Below are positions 51,623-59,841 of a stretch of 59,841 bases of DNA, piece after piece; the first letter of the stretch is position 1; each line of letters opens with the position of its first letter. The position numbers were made by a program, and so were the translations under genes. This stretch comes from Thermomicrobiales bacterium (GTDB taxonomy: Bacteria; Chloroflexota; Chloroflexia; Thermomicrobiales; UBA6265), in assembly GCA_020432165.1 (NCBI GenBank), contig JAGQGU010000040.1, positions 1 through 59,841 on the forward strand, read 5' to 3'. The notes below the pieces were generated by a model. The model worked only from the letters and a program-made list of their open reading frames with translations, made no database searches and was not told where the DNA came from.

Positions 51623-51857
51623 ATGTTGACCCTCATCAGCATCTCGAAGCGTTTCGGCTGTACGGTTGCGCTGGATAGCGTGAGCTTCGCGCTTCAGTGG
51701 GCCACTTACCCGGTTGTGGTCGGGGGCATCCGGCAGCAGTAAAAGTACGCTGCCGCGTGCGCAGGCTGGGCTGATTGAGATCGACAAGGCGAAACGAGTG
51801 CTGGGGTATGTTCCTTCCTACAGTTGGCGAGATGTGGTTGAGGTGCAGGCGACATGA
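51623..51857 (+). pseudogene. Decayed chimera: ABC ATPase start joined to epimerase end
   Basis: The first part encodes VALDSVSFALQWATYPVVVGG after a 17-residue start, matching the N-terminus of the ABC ATPase at 55147, but it stops at TAA 51740. The DNA then continues to match that gene (GGCTGGGCTGATTGAGATCGA) and switches to the end of the epimerase: KAKRVLGYVPSYSWR and a TGA at 51855. Both parts differ from the intact copies, so this is old debris of paralogous genes. Confidence 0.75.
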
Positions 51858-51910
51858 TGAAGACCCGCCTGGCTTCGGCCAGACGAGCCTAAAATGCATG
51901 ACAGGATTAG

Positions 51911-52636
51911 CTACGGAGCCGGTGTGGCCATCTGATCGAAGAGTGTTGTTGGCGGAACGACATCAATGATATATGTCTGGGCACCATGAGCAGGATCGGT
52001 GAACTCTATCACGATGGTGTATTGACCGGGTTCCGGCGGCAGGATGAGGAATGTGATGTTATCCACCACGGCTAATCCGACGCCCGGGTTAAGACCATTT
52101 CCATTACCGGCCCAAGCCTGGATAGTAAACATCTCGGTCTGACGGCGATACTGCATCGGATTCTCGACTTCAACACCATTAATGGTGACGCGAACATCCC
52201 TCACCCAGTCCTGCGCTTCCTTGGCACAGGCTCGCATATCCTCTTCGTTGGCGGCGTAGAACTCGGACGCATCGATAGTGCTGCACACCATCTGATTTAT
52301 CACAACATGAATCGCGAGGCCTTCCGGAATAAAACACCTCATAGTGGGCGGGTTATCGCGGGAATCATGGAAGTTCTCGGGAAGATTGAAAACCGGTCCA
52401 GACTGGCCGAGACCGCAGAGAGCTCCTGTGGGATCGAAACCTGGCTCCATTCCCACTGGCCAGGTCAACAGTTGCTGTATGGATCTTGCGTCCCACTCCG
52501 CCATGGAAACTCCAGCATACTCCCCGTCCGTCGGCAGAATCTCCACCGGTAGTTGATCCTGCGCAGCCAGGGTGGCACCACATGTGCCGGTGAGTACAAA
52601 CAGGAGTGCAAACACCAATCTATGAAAAGGTTTCAT
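51911..52636 (-). CDS. Secreted protein of unknown function
   Basis: The 241-aa protein begins with a Sec-type signal (MKPFHRLVFALLFVLTGTCG, with probable cleavage after TLAA near residue 25). The mature part has several Cys residues and a C-terminal strand-rich stretch (PPEPGQYTIVIEFTDPAHGA) that could be an Ig-like or beta-sandwich domain. I do not recognise the family. ATG 52636 is chosen because it begins the signal. Confidence 0.72.
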   Translation of the reverse strand: MKPFHRLVFALLFVLTGTCGATLAAQDQLPVEILPTDGEYAGVSMAEWDARSIQQLLTWPVGMEPGFDPTGALCGLGQSGPVFNLPENFHDSRDNPPTMRCFIPEGLAIHVVINQMVCSTIDASEFYAANEEDMRACAKEAQDWVRDVRVTINGVEVENPMQYRRQTEMFTIQAWAGNGNGLNPGVGLAVVDNITFLILPPEPGQYTIVIEFTDPAHGAQTYIIDVVPPTTLFDQMATPAP

Positions 52637-52721
52637 ATCCCTACTCCCTGTATACGATCCGACTCGCAAGATTGCGGGCTGGTACGATGGTGCAGTGCTT
52701 GCAGCTGACAGAACAGACCGT

Positions 52722-52758
52722 TAACCCACCGCTAACCCACGCAATTCGAACCTATAAT
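52722..52758 (+). promoter_or_regulatory. Promoter region of the NB-ARC regulator with 11-bp direct repeats
   Basis: TAACCCAC occurs at 52722-52729 and again at 52733-52740, 11 bases apart, and a consensus TATAAT follows at 52753-52758. The -35 region is weak, which fits activator dependence. A close relative of the repeats is at 51530-51551, so the regulator may control its own gene. Confidence 0.5.
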
Positions 52759-52795
52759 GAATTCAACTGGTGATCGAGAATACTCGGAGAGTGGG

Positions 52796-55084
52796 ATGAA
52801 CAACGGTCAGGTGCCGGCTTTTGGTGCAACCCTCCGGAAATTGCGATTACAGGCTGGTTACTCTCAGGAAACGCTCGCAGAGCGCGCGGGTGTGAGTGCA
52901 CGGGCAATCAGCGATCTGGAGAGAGGAGTCCGTGCCAATGCCCGGTTGGAGACCATACGCATGCTTGCGCAGGGACTCGGGCTAGATCAAGAGGGTTTTG
53001 AGCGCCTCTTGGTGGCACATAACGGCACCAATGGTATAGATCAGCACTCCGTGATACTTCCCGTCGCCCAGACCTCGTTCATCGGTCGGGAAGCGACGCT
53101 CAACCACATCATCGCCCTTTTCGACGATGAGAACGTTAGGCTGGTAACACTGACCGGCACAGGAGGAGTTGGCAAAACGCGCATCGCCATCCAGGTGGCA
53201 CAGGCAGTTGCCACCAGATTCCAGGATGGTGCGGTTTTCGTAAACCTGGCTCCGGTCACGGCTGTATCAGACGTGATACCGACCATCGCATCTATACTTA
53301 ACATCCCCAGTCAGCCCAATCTGCGGGACATAGACGTATTGACCGCCGCCCTCGAACAAAAGCGTCTCTTGCTGATTCTCGACAACCTGGAGCAAGTGAT
53401 CGGCTGCGCAACCGATATTGGTCGGCTCTTATCCGCCTGTCCGCAGCTCATGGTCCTGGCCACCAGTCGGGTTGTGCTCAAGCTCGCTGCCGAGCATGTG
53501 GTTCGCATAGAACCGATGCGTCTTCCCTCAGACCATGACATTTCCAGTGAGGCGATGAGGCTATTCATGGCCCGGGCGTCCGCCAGTGATTCGACCTTTG
53601 AGCCGATGTTTGCCGAGGACGCTGCGATTGTCCAGAAGTTGGAGGGAGTGCCACTCAGCATTGAGTTAGCCGCAAGTCGAGTGAAATACACATCCCGTCT
53701 CGATCTCCTGAACCAACTCGATGCCCAACTACCAGTACTGGTCAGTCGCGTTGTTGATCTGCCATCGCGACATCGGTCTGTTCGCGATACCGTCTCATGG
53801 AGCTATCACCTGCTCTCCAGCGAGGCCCAGCGAGTCATGCGCTGGCTCTCCGCCTTCCCGGCGGGATGCACGCCCGAAACCGCACACCAGCTGTTTGGCC
53901 AGTTGGCGGTGTTGGATCCTCTGGAAGAACTCATGGATAGCAGTCTCGTCCGGCAACGGATTGGCACCGATGGCGTGGCCCGGTACACCATGTTGCAGGT
54001 GATCCTGGAATACGCGTTCGAGCAACTCCAACTCTCGGGTGAGGAAGATCGTGTTCGAAGCTGCATCCACACGATCTGGGCGATGCCACTGGCAAAATCG
54101 GCGGAATATCGAATTTGGTACCCGGATGCATCTGAGTTCTTTCGCATGCTAGACATCGAAGCACCGAATCTCGCGTCGCATATGCGCTGGCTGATGGAGA
54201 GTGAGCACATAGAGGACGCGATGTTGATCACCAGATGGCTTACCGCCTGGAGCTTCAACGCTGGTCGACAGGCATCCGTTCGTCGTGAGCTGGAATGTCT
54301 GCTTGGCCACCAGGCCGGACCACACAGTTCCCCCGGTCGCGTGGCGGCCCTAACATCTCTGGGGATCGCCCTGTTTGATCTGGGAGAAGCCTCGGCGTCG
54401 ATCGGCGTCTTTGAGCAAGCGGCGGAGATGGCCGAAGCTATTGGGGATCGAATCTACCTGGCGGATGCATTGGCGTCACAAGGAAAACCGCTGTGGCAAC
54501 TGGGTTATCTGGACGCGGCGGAGCAACGAATCCGCGAAGGGATCATCGTCGCCGAGGAGAATGAGGAGCAGACACTGGTCGCGATTTGCATTGCCGACCT
54601 CGGTCGCATCGCAATGGAGCGTGAACAGTGGGATCTGGCTCGGAAATACTGCGAGCAAAGCCTGGAAAGACATTACAAAAGCGAGGCCCTGTGGGGCATG
54701 GCACGAACCAATATGACCCTGGCGGAAATCGCACTGGCTCTTGACGAAGTAGATGAAGCTGAACGCCGGGCAACGTCTGCGTTGGCGTATTTTGAACAGA
54801 TCAACAGTCGACCGGGGCTACCAGTGGTCTATCTTCTGCTGGCGGCTATCGCCCGACATCGAGACCAGAATGCCGATGCGCTTTCCTGGCTGACATCTGC
54901 ACTCCAGATCGCGCAAGAAATGGGTGACATGAGACGGATGGCGGATGTCCATCTGGAGATGGCCCGGCTAACCGCGTCCCGTGAACACTATCAGCTGGCA
55001 TTCCACTGGTATGAACGCTGTGGCAACACCAAAGGAATGCGGCAAGCCCAGGCAGGTATGCAACGGATCGATACCCCGACGTGA
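52796..55084 (+). CDS. XRE-HTH, NB-ARC ATPase, TPR transcriptional regulator (AfsR-like)
   Basis: The 762-aa protein is a large signal-integrating regulator. Residues 8-65 are an XRE helix-turn-helix (YSQETLAERAGVSARAISDL). An NB-ARC-type ATPase follows with Walker A GTGGVGKTR (121-129) and Walker B LLILDNLEQV. The C-terminal half is built of TPR-like repeats (YLADALASQGKPLWQLGYLD and others). ATG 52796 has GGAGAG close upstream; ATG 52757 would start at the -10. Its end adjoins the ABC ATPase gene, so both may share a transcript. Confidence 0.9.
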   Translation: MNNGQVPAFGATLRKLRLQAGYSQETLAERAGVSARAISDLERGVRANARLETIRMLAQGLGLDQEGFERLLVAHNGTNGIDQHSVILPVAQTSFIGREATLNHIIALFDDENVRLVTLTGTGGVGKTRIAIQVAQAVATRFQDGAVFVNLAPVTAVSDVIPTIASILNIPSQPNLRDIDVLTAALEQKRLLLILDNLEQVIGCATDIGRLLSACPQLMVLATSRVVLKLAAEHVVRIEPMRLPSDHDISSEAMRLFMARASASDSTFEPMFAEDAAIVQKLEGVPLSIELAASRVKYTSRLDLLNQLDAQLPVLVSRVVDLPSRHRSVRDTVSWSYHLLSSEAQRVMRWLSAFPAGCTPETAHQLFGQLAVLDPLEELMDSSLVRQRIGTDGVARYTMLQVILEYAFEQLQLSGEEDRVRSCIHTIWAMPLAKSAEYRIWYPDASEFFRMLDIEAPNLASHMRWLMESEHIEDAMLITRWLTAWSFNAGRQASVRRELECLLGHQAGPHSSPGRVAALTSLGIALFDLGEASASIGVFEQAAEMAEAIGDRIYLADALASQGKPLWQLGYLDAAEQRIREGIIVAEENEEQTLVAICIADLGRIAMEREQWDLARKYCEQSLERHYKSEALWGMARTNMTLAEIALALDEVDEAERRATSALAYFEQINSRPGLPVVYLLLAAIARHRDQNADALSWLTSALQIAQEMGDMRRMADVHLEMARLTASREHYQLAFHWYERCGNTKGMRQAQAGMQRIDTPT

Positions 55085-55146
55085 CCAACAAGCACGCTGG
55101 CAACTATGCTGGTGGGAATATCTTTGCCTCGCACCTGGTGGATTCG

Positions 55147-56091
55147 ATGCTGCGTGTAGATGCCCTCAAAAAGCGATACTCCTCAGTCACTGCGCTGGAT
55201 AGCGTGAGTTTCGCGCTTCCACAGGCCACTTACGCTGTTGTGGTTGGGGCTTCCGGGAGCGGCAAAAGCACGCTGCTGCGTGCGCTGGCTGGGCTGATTG
55301 AGATCGATGGTGGCGAGATATGGCTGGGCGAACGAAATCTCACCCCGCTATCGCCGCACCAACGCCCCGTGAGTACCGTCTTCCAAAGCTATGCCCTCTT
55401 CCCCCACATGTCGGTGGCGAACAATATCGCCTTCGGGCTGGAGCAGCAACACCGATCAGCAAAGGAAATCAGGGAGCGGACAGACGAAATGCTGACTCTA
55501 CTCCGGCTGAACGACCTGGCGCAGGCATCGCCGCCCAGGCTCAGTGGGGGGCAACAGCAACGGGTTGCTCTGGCAAGGGCACTCGCGGTGAAACCGGAGA
55601 TCGTGCTTCTGGATGAGCCGCTGGGTGCACTCGATCCGGCATTGCGGCATGCTGTTCGCCACGACCTCAAACGGATCCAGCAGGAGAGCGGAGTCACCTT
55701 TGTGCATGTCACCCATGATCGCGAAGAGGCGTGGGTGTTGGCAGACCATCTCCTCGTGATGGAACAAGGAAGCCTGATTGGGAATGGCACATTAGCAAAT
55801 CTCCACGCTGAGCCACACAATCTGCTAACCGCGAGTTATCTCGGTCTTGATAACGCGATTCCGGATGGTGAGGAGTGGATCGTCTTCGCCCCGGAACATG
55901 TGGTGTTGAAGCGAGACAGTGGTCGATGGAACGGCAGAATCGTAGGAGTGCATCAACTTGGTGCGGTGACTGAACGCGAAATCGCGTTGAACGATGGCAC
56001 GCGCATCCGTCAACGATCGATCGATAATGATTGGGATGTTGATGATCGTGTCTGGCTGGACGTTCTGGAAATCAGACGCGTAACGTCGTGA
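55147..56091 (+). CDS. ABC transporter ATP-binding protein, PotA/CysA-like
   Basis: The 314-aa ATPase has Walker A GASGSGKST, the signature LSGGQQQRVALARAL, Walker B IVLLDEPLGALDP and the H-loop HVTHDREEA. The C-terminal 80 residues resemble the TOBE-like regulatory domain of importers for polyamines, sulfate or iron. No permease or binding protein is nearby, so it is an orphan. ATG 55147 matches the start of the debris copy at 51623; GTG 55081, which overlaps the regulator stop, is an alternative. Confidence 0.9.
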   Translation: MLRVDALKKRYSSVTALDSVSFALPQATYAVVVGASGSGKSTLLRALAGLIEIDGGEIWLGERNLTPLSPHQRPVSTVFQSYALFPHMSVANNIAFGLEQQHRSAKEIRERTDEMLTLLRLNDLAQASPPRLSGGQQQRVALARALAVKPEIVLLDEPLGALDPALRHAVRHDLKRIQQESGVTFVHVTHDREEAWVLADHLLVMEQGSLIGNGTLANLHAEPHNLLTASYLGLDNAIPDGEEWIVFAPEHVVLKRDSGRWNGRIVGVHQLGAVTEREIALNDGTRIRQRSIDNDWDVDDRVWLDVLEIRRVTS

Positions 56092-56115
56092 CTAACGATG
56101 TCGAGGAAAAAGCAT

Positions 56116-56267
56116 AAACCCGGCAGGTGCCAGTTTCGCGATCAGGTCGTGGGTAGAGGCAGAAGTGACCTGATGCAAACGGGAGGCGGCACCCGTCGGG
56201 TTTGTGCGAGATTCCCGGGAAGTTTTGGCGATGTGTACGCGTGTGGGTGGGAGAGGGTACACATCGC
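56116..56267. other. Structured intergenic element with nested inverted repeats
   Basis: An outer 16-bp stem (56116-56131 with 56188-56203, two mismatches) encloses a perfect 8-bp stem ATCAGGTC/GACCTGAT (56141-56148 with 56167-56174). A separate perfect 11-bp stem GCGATGTGTAC/GTACACATCGC follows (56228-56238 with 56257-56267). On the minus strand the outer stem is followed by GCTTTTTCC, so it may terminate the MFS transcript; a functional RNA is also possible. Confidence 0.5.
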
Positions 56268-56377
56268 AACAGCGGGAATCGAGTTGTCATATCCGACCCA
56301 ACAAATCGGATAAGCAAAGCCTACCAGTATCATCGGAATAATGCAAGCGTTCCAGGCAGATGATTTTGAGATTCCGA

Positions 56378-57625
56378 TTACGCCTGCGCAGCCACACGGG
56401 CGGTACCCTCTTCCGCATGCTTTTCGGCTGTCTTCTGCGCGCCCACATCCAGCTTCCGCGTCACGAAAACGGTGATGCAGGCAAAGCCACTCGCCACCAG
56501 GAACGGGATCTGATAGCCAACAAAGTTCAGCACAAACCCTGTTACCACTGGAATCACGATTGCAGCGGCGTGCTGCATGGTCACGCCCATTGCCAGCGAT
56601 GGTGCAACATCTCGCGTTGGTGCAATCTTGCGTAAATACACACTTGCGCCCATGGCACTGAGAGGCATGATCAGACTGTAGATCACATAACAACCAACGG
56701 CGACCACCGTGTTATCGATCAGTCCATATCCGAGCAGCGCCACGATATAGGCGATATTCACCACACTCAGCATCTGTCGCTCGCCATGCTTGTCCAGCAT
56801 GCGTCCGATCCAGGGACCACTCGTCATCGCCAGTGCCGAGGTTGCCAACATGACTAGCGAGATCGCCGGCACACTCAACTTGAAGTGATCGACAAGTACC
56901 CAGAGACCAAAACTGAAGAAGATTTGCTGGCGCGCACCATCCAGCAAGCTCAGCTTGTAGTAGAGATCGTAATCGCGCTTCAGCACCATGCGTTCGCGCT
57001 CCGGCTTCACCTCCAGGCGCTGACCATTGTGCATATTAGGGAAGCGCACTACCAATGCGGCCGCAACTAATGCCAGCAGACCACAGATGATGAACATGCC
57101 CTTGAAATCGATCCACTCGAAGTGGAAGACCACAAAGACGAACGTCATCGCAGCGAGCGCACCAGCCTGATAAACAGCGGTAAGCTGCCCCAGTACCGAA
57201 CCGGATTTCTTCTCTTCCGTCAGACTCATCCCCAGGGCTGTCTGCGTTTGCAACCAGGTGTGATACCCCATGCTGGAGATAACGACCCATGGGGCAACGG
57301 TCCAAAAACTGGTGGCGAAGCCAAAGAAGCCAAAACCAATGGCAAGCAGAACCATGGCAATAGCGGTGAGATGCGGCAGCGAGAGACGGTACAACATTGC
57401 GGTGAGGAAGATCAGCAGAAACCCGGGAATCTCCCGAATGGCAGTGATATAGCCGAATTGCGGACCTTTCAGACCAAGCTCATTCTCAAAGAAGTTGCTG
57501 ACAATGTTCTGCTGGGCGGCCATCGAGAACCCAAAGGCGACGGTGGCCGACGCCAACAGGAGAAAGGCCTTCTGCGCGTGCGCCGAATGACCATCTCCGG
57601 CGGGCTTCAAACTGTATTTGGACAT
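56378..57625 (-). CDS. MFS transporter
   Basis: The 415-aa membrane protein has about 12 helices. A first-half loop is seen in REIPGFLLIFLTAMLYRLSL and a second-half loop in GPWIGRMLDKHGERQMLSVV. It is a distant relative of the other MFS proteins of the window. The substrate is unknown. ATG 57625 is chosen; the frame runs 42 bases further upstream. It is divergent from the SLC13-type gene, with about 160 bases between. Confidence 0.86.
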   Translation of the reverse strand: MSKYSLKPAGDGHSAHAQKAFLLLASATVAFGFSMAAQQNIVSNFFENELGLKGPQFGYITAIREIPGFLLIFLTAMLYRLSLPHLTAIAMVLLAIGFGFFGFATSFWTVAPWVVISSMGYHTWLQTQTALGMSLTEEKKSGSVLGQLTAVYQAGALAAMTFVFVVFHFEWIDFKGMFIICGLLALVAAALVVRFPNMHNGQRLEVKPERERMVLKRDYDLYYKLSLLDGARQQIFFSFGLWVLVDHFKLSVPAISLVMLATSALAMTSGPWIGRMLDKHGERQMLSVVNIAYIVALLGYGLIDNTVVAVGCYVIYSLIMPLSAMGASVYLRKIAPTRDVAPSLAMGVTMQHAAAIVIPVVTGFVLNFVGYQIPFLVASGFACITVFVTRKLDVGAQKTAEKHAEEGTARVAAQA

Positions 57626-57786
57626 GTATGCGGAATCTCCAACCCTGGGACCAACTCGATTATGCACTTGAGTATATGAGGAATTTCAGGAACGGGGAAC
57701 CATATTTCCTCCCCGACCTTACAGCCTTACGGCTGGGTCGATGATATGGTGGAAATAGCCGTAGTTGTTTCCTGGGGAGGAATACG

Positions 57787-59292
57787 ATGACCGAAACCTC
57801 GACACAGGCCTCGCCATCCTCATGGCGATCGACCTTTGAGATTAAGTATCTCTGGCTTGCACTGGCATTGGCAGCACTGGCAACCGTCTGGCTCATACCC
57901 ACACCGGATGGATTGAGCGTCGCCGGGCAACGCGCAGTGGGGATTCTCGCCTTTGCCGTCATCGTCTGGGTCACAGAGGCCGTCAGCTATCCGGTCTCTG
58001 CCCTCATGATCGTCTGTTTCATCTCGTTCGGACTCGGCTACGCCCCACCCGCAGATGGCTCCACCACCGACTTCATTGGCACGAGCAAGGCGCTCGGTCA
58101 GGCAATGGGTGGACTCAGTTCCACAGCCAACACCCTCGTTCTGGCAGCGCTTTTTCTCGCCGCCGCCATGCAGGCGACGAATTTGCACAAGCGCCTTGCA
58201 TTGTGGGTATTACGGCTGGTTGGCGAGAGCACAAATGCGGTGCTCATCGGCTCCATACTCGTCTCAACACTACTTGCGTTCTTCGTACCATCAGCCACCG
58301 CACGCGCCGGTGCCGTGATTCCAATTTTGCTCGGCATGGTGGCAGCATTTGGATTGCCCGCAAACAGCAAGCTCGGGGCGCTCATGGTCATCACCGCGGT
58401 GCAATCCGTGAGTATCTGGAACATTGGCATCAAAACCGCTGCCGCCCAAAATCTGGTCGGCGTCGGGTTTATCCAGGATACCTTTGGCGAGACGATTGCC
58501 TGGGGCCGCTGGTTCACCATCGCCGCGCCATGGAGCGTGATCATGTGCGTGGTGCTTTTCTTTGTCATGAAGATGGTGCTGAAACCAGAGGTGGACCGGA
58601 TCGATGGCGGTCGTGAGATCGTGGACAAGCAACTCCAGGAACTGGGACCACTGACCCTCGCCGAGAAGAAGCTGATTGCCGTCTCGATTGCTCTGCTCGC
58701 ATTCTGGAGCACCGAGGACAAACTTCATGAGATCGATTCATCAACGATTACCGTTGTCGCCATCACGCTTCTGCTCCTGCCTGGTATCGGCGTCTTTAGC
58801 TGGAAGCAGGCGGAGCCGCTGATCAATTGGGGAACGGTGATCGTCTTTGGTATCGGGATCTCGCTCGGTACAGTCTTGCTCAATACCGGCGGGGCAGCAT
58901 GGTTGAGCGATTCCACGTTCGGCAAGATGGGTCTGGATGATTACCCGATCGTGGTTGTCATCGCGATTGTTGGCCTCTTCAATATCCTCATCCATCTTGG
59001 TTTCGCCTCAGCCACATCGCTCGCCTCGGCCTTGATGCCCGTCTTTATCGCCCTGACGTTCACGCTCAACATGAGTCACGATCAATCGATTGGATTTGCC
59101 CTGATTCAACAGTTCATCATCAGCTTTGGGTTCTTGCTGCCGATCTCGGCGCCACAGGGCATGCTCGGCTACGGCACAGGCACCTTCACAATCAAGGACT
59201 ACTTCAAGGCCGGTCTGCCGCTGACGGTGATTGGTTATCTGCTGATCCTGCTCTTCAGCGCAACCTATTGGCAGTGGATTGGTCTGATCTGA
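57787..59292 (+). CDS. SLC13/DASS family sodium-anion symporter
   Basis: The 501-aa membrane protein belongs to the divalent anion:Na+ symporter family, which imports C4-dicarboxylates, sulfate or phosphate. Helices begin at about residue 20. VIVWVTEAVSYPVSALMIV is the characteristic early motif, FVPSATARAGAVIPIL matches the first SNT-like re-entrant hairpin, and FGFLLPISAPQGMLGYGTG the second. GAGGAATACG precedes ATG 57787, and a strong terminator follows the gene. Confidence 0.9.
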   Translation: MTETSTQASPSSWRSTFEIKYLWLALALAALATVWLIPTPDGLSVAGQRAVGILAFAVIVWVTEAVSYPVSALMIVCFISFGLGYAPPADGSTTDFIGTSKALGQAMGGLSSTANTLVLAALFLAAAMQATNLHKRLALWVLRLVGESTNAVLIGSILVSTLLAFFVPSATARAGAVIPILLGMVAAFGLPANSKLGALMVITAVQSVSIWNIGIKTAAAQNLVGVGFIQDTFGETIAWGRWFTIAAPWSVIMCVVLFFVMKMVLKPEVDRIDGGREIVDKQLQELGPLTLAEKKLIAVSIALLAFWSTEDKLHEIDSSTITVVAITLLLLPGIGVFSWKQAEPLINWGTVIVFGIGISLGTVLLNTGGAAWLSDSTFGKMGLDDYPIVVVIAIVGLFNILIHLGFASATSLASALMPVFIALTFTLNMSHDQSIGFALIQQFIISFGFLLPISAPQGMLGYGTGTFTIKDYFKAGLPLTVIGYLLILLFSATYWQWIGLI

Positions 59293-59314
59293 GCCTCGCG
59301 AAACGGAAGCAAAT

Positions 59315-59353
59315 GACGAAGGGATCGACTTTTTCTCAGTCGATCCCTTCGTC
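59315..59353. terminator. Strong bidirectional terminator
   Basis: A perfect 16-bp stem (59315-59330 with 59338-59353) has a TTTTCTC loop. It lies between the convergent SLC13-type and Ig-like repeat genes. Confidence 0.8.
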
Positions 59354-59397
59354 GATCAGACATCTATCTCCAGCCATGCGATAGACGCCAGATGGAT

Positions 59398-59841
59398 TTA
59401 CGCCGCGGTTTCGTCCCTCCAGATCGGGAGGTATGCCAATGCCGTGACGCTGTAGGTGGTACTGGCAGTTTGTCCGCTGGCGCTACTTACATAGATTTGG
59501 TAGGTACCCAACACAGCAGTCTTCGGCACTGTGATATTCGCGGTGAACTTGCCCGTGGTGCCAGCGTTGAACGTGCGCAGCACAGTGCCTGAACTTCCTC
59601 CCCAACGCACCGTGATCGCCTCACCCGGTTGGAATCCACTACCACTCAGTTTGGTGACAGTTCCCGCCTTCCCCGATGTCACACTCAGTGAAACCGTGGC
59701 GGACACCACTTGCGTCACGGTGTACGTGGCACTCGCTGTCTGGCCACTCGGCGCGCTCACGTAAACCAGATACGCTTGCTTCGCCGAATTCGCCGGCACC
59801 GTGATGTTTGCCGTGAACTTGCCCGTGGTGCCAGCGTTGAA
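59398..59841 (-). CDS. Ig-like repeat surface protein, 3' end only
   Basis: The last 147 residues of a longer protein are in the window; the frame is open to the edge. Two repeats of about 90 residues are seen, each with the strand pattern NAGTTGKFTANITVP, then YxVYVSxxSGQTASxTY. The linker VSLSVTSGKAGTVTKLSGSG with FQPGEAITVRW resembles IPT/TIG or Ig-like folds. It is probably a secreted or surface protein. The 27 bases at 59815-59841 recur at 59538-59564. Confidence 0.75.
   Translation of the reverse strand, partial: FNAGTTGKFTANITVPANSAKQAYLVYVSAPSGQTASATYTVTQVVSATVSLSVTSGKAGTVTKLSGSGFQPGEAITVRWGGSSGTVLRTFNAGTTGKFTANITVPKTAVLGTYQIYVSSASGQTASTTYSVTALAYLPIWRDETAA

Larger units (their letters stand above)
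51366..51910. other. Intergenic stretch with operator repeats and gene debris
   Basis: These 545 bases include the upstream region of the 906-aa gene, two perfect 11-bp direct repeats (51530-51551), and a decayed chimeric gene (51623-51857). No intact gene is seen. Confidence 0.6.

Noticed and set aside
1-59841. tRNA or rRNA genes
   Set aside because: No cloverleaf or rRNA-like sequence was recognised by eye; a tRNA or covariance-model scan would be needed to exclude them fully.

Overview
The window looks like a chromosomal segment of a moderately GC-rich bacterium. The gene set suggests Chloroflexota, perhaps a Thermomicrobia-like lineage: a type I-E CRISPR system, a PPOX/F420-type flavin protein, a rubredoxin-GltD-ferredoxin fusion, M14, M28 and M50 peptidases and many MFS exporters. 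That placement is inference from protein style only, because no rRNA or other phylogenetic marker is present.

Positions 1-10000 hold a complete type I-E CRISPR-Cas operon on the minus strand, in the order 72-aa small ORF, cas3, cse1, cse2, cas7e, cas5e, cas6e, cas1, cas2. Most genes overlap by a few bases. A partial CRISPR repeat sits at the left edge (1-23). The most notable feature lies upstream of the operon (9747-9992). It is a two-repeat degenerate mini-array, ψR1-spacer-ψR2, with the exact 29+32 nt type I-E geometry. Its spacer matches, with the seed intact and the PAM-distal end unmatched, both arms of an inverted repeat next to the -35 box of the cas promoter. Each arm carries a trinucleotide that fits a type I-E PAM (TAG and AAG). 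I read this as a Cas-regulating guide RNA (CreR-like) through which Cascade would repress its own operon, and perhaps also the guide's own promoter. A 163-nt structured leader and a previously unremarked 72-aa ORF coupled to cas3 complete the control region.

Positions 10100-35200 are mostly housekeeping and envelope genes: a GNAT acetyltransferase, the rubredoxin/GltD/ferredoxin fusion, a FrnE-like DsbA protein, a polyol dehydrogenase, a PMT-type glycosyltransferase, an M14 peptidase, cytidine deaminase, a sirtuin and thioesterase pair, an ArsR-type regulator, a tyrosine-recombinase-like protein, divergent manA and manC, an M28 peptidase, a creatininase-family protein, UspA, an MFS transporter, an M50-like peptidase and a C39-like peptidase. 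Two copies of a 90-bp structured repeat lie at 17149 and 23173.

Positions 35200-47400 include a VOC protein, an Asp/His-rich tandem-repeat protein, cupins, four MFS genes (three of them tandem paralogues), a PPOX flavin protein, two tandem two-TM paralogues, an esterase and an epimerase.

Positions 47400-52000 form an accessory island. It contains a 906-aa protein of unknown family and a partner with a PD-(D/E)XK-like core plus a hydrophobic segment. The island is bordered by a decayed chimera of an ABC ATPase and an epimerase. Positions 52000-59841 hold a secreted protein, an XRE/NB-ARC/TPR regulator overlapping or abutting an orphan ABC ATPase, an MFS transporter, an SLC13-type transporter, and the 3' end of an Ig-like repeat protein that leaves the window.
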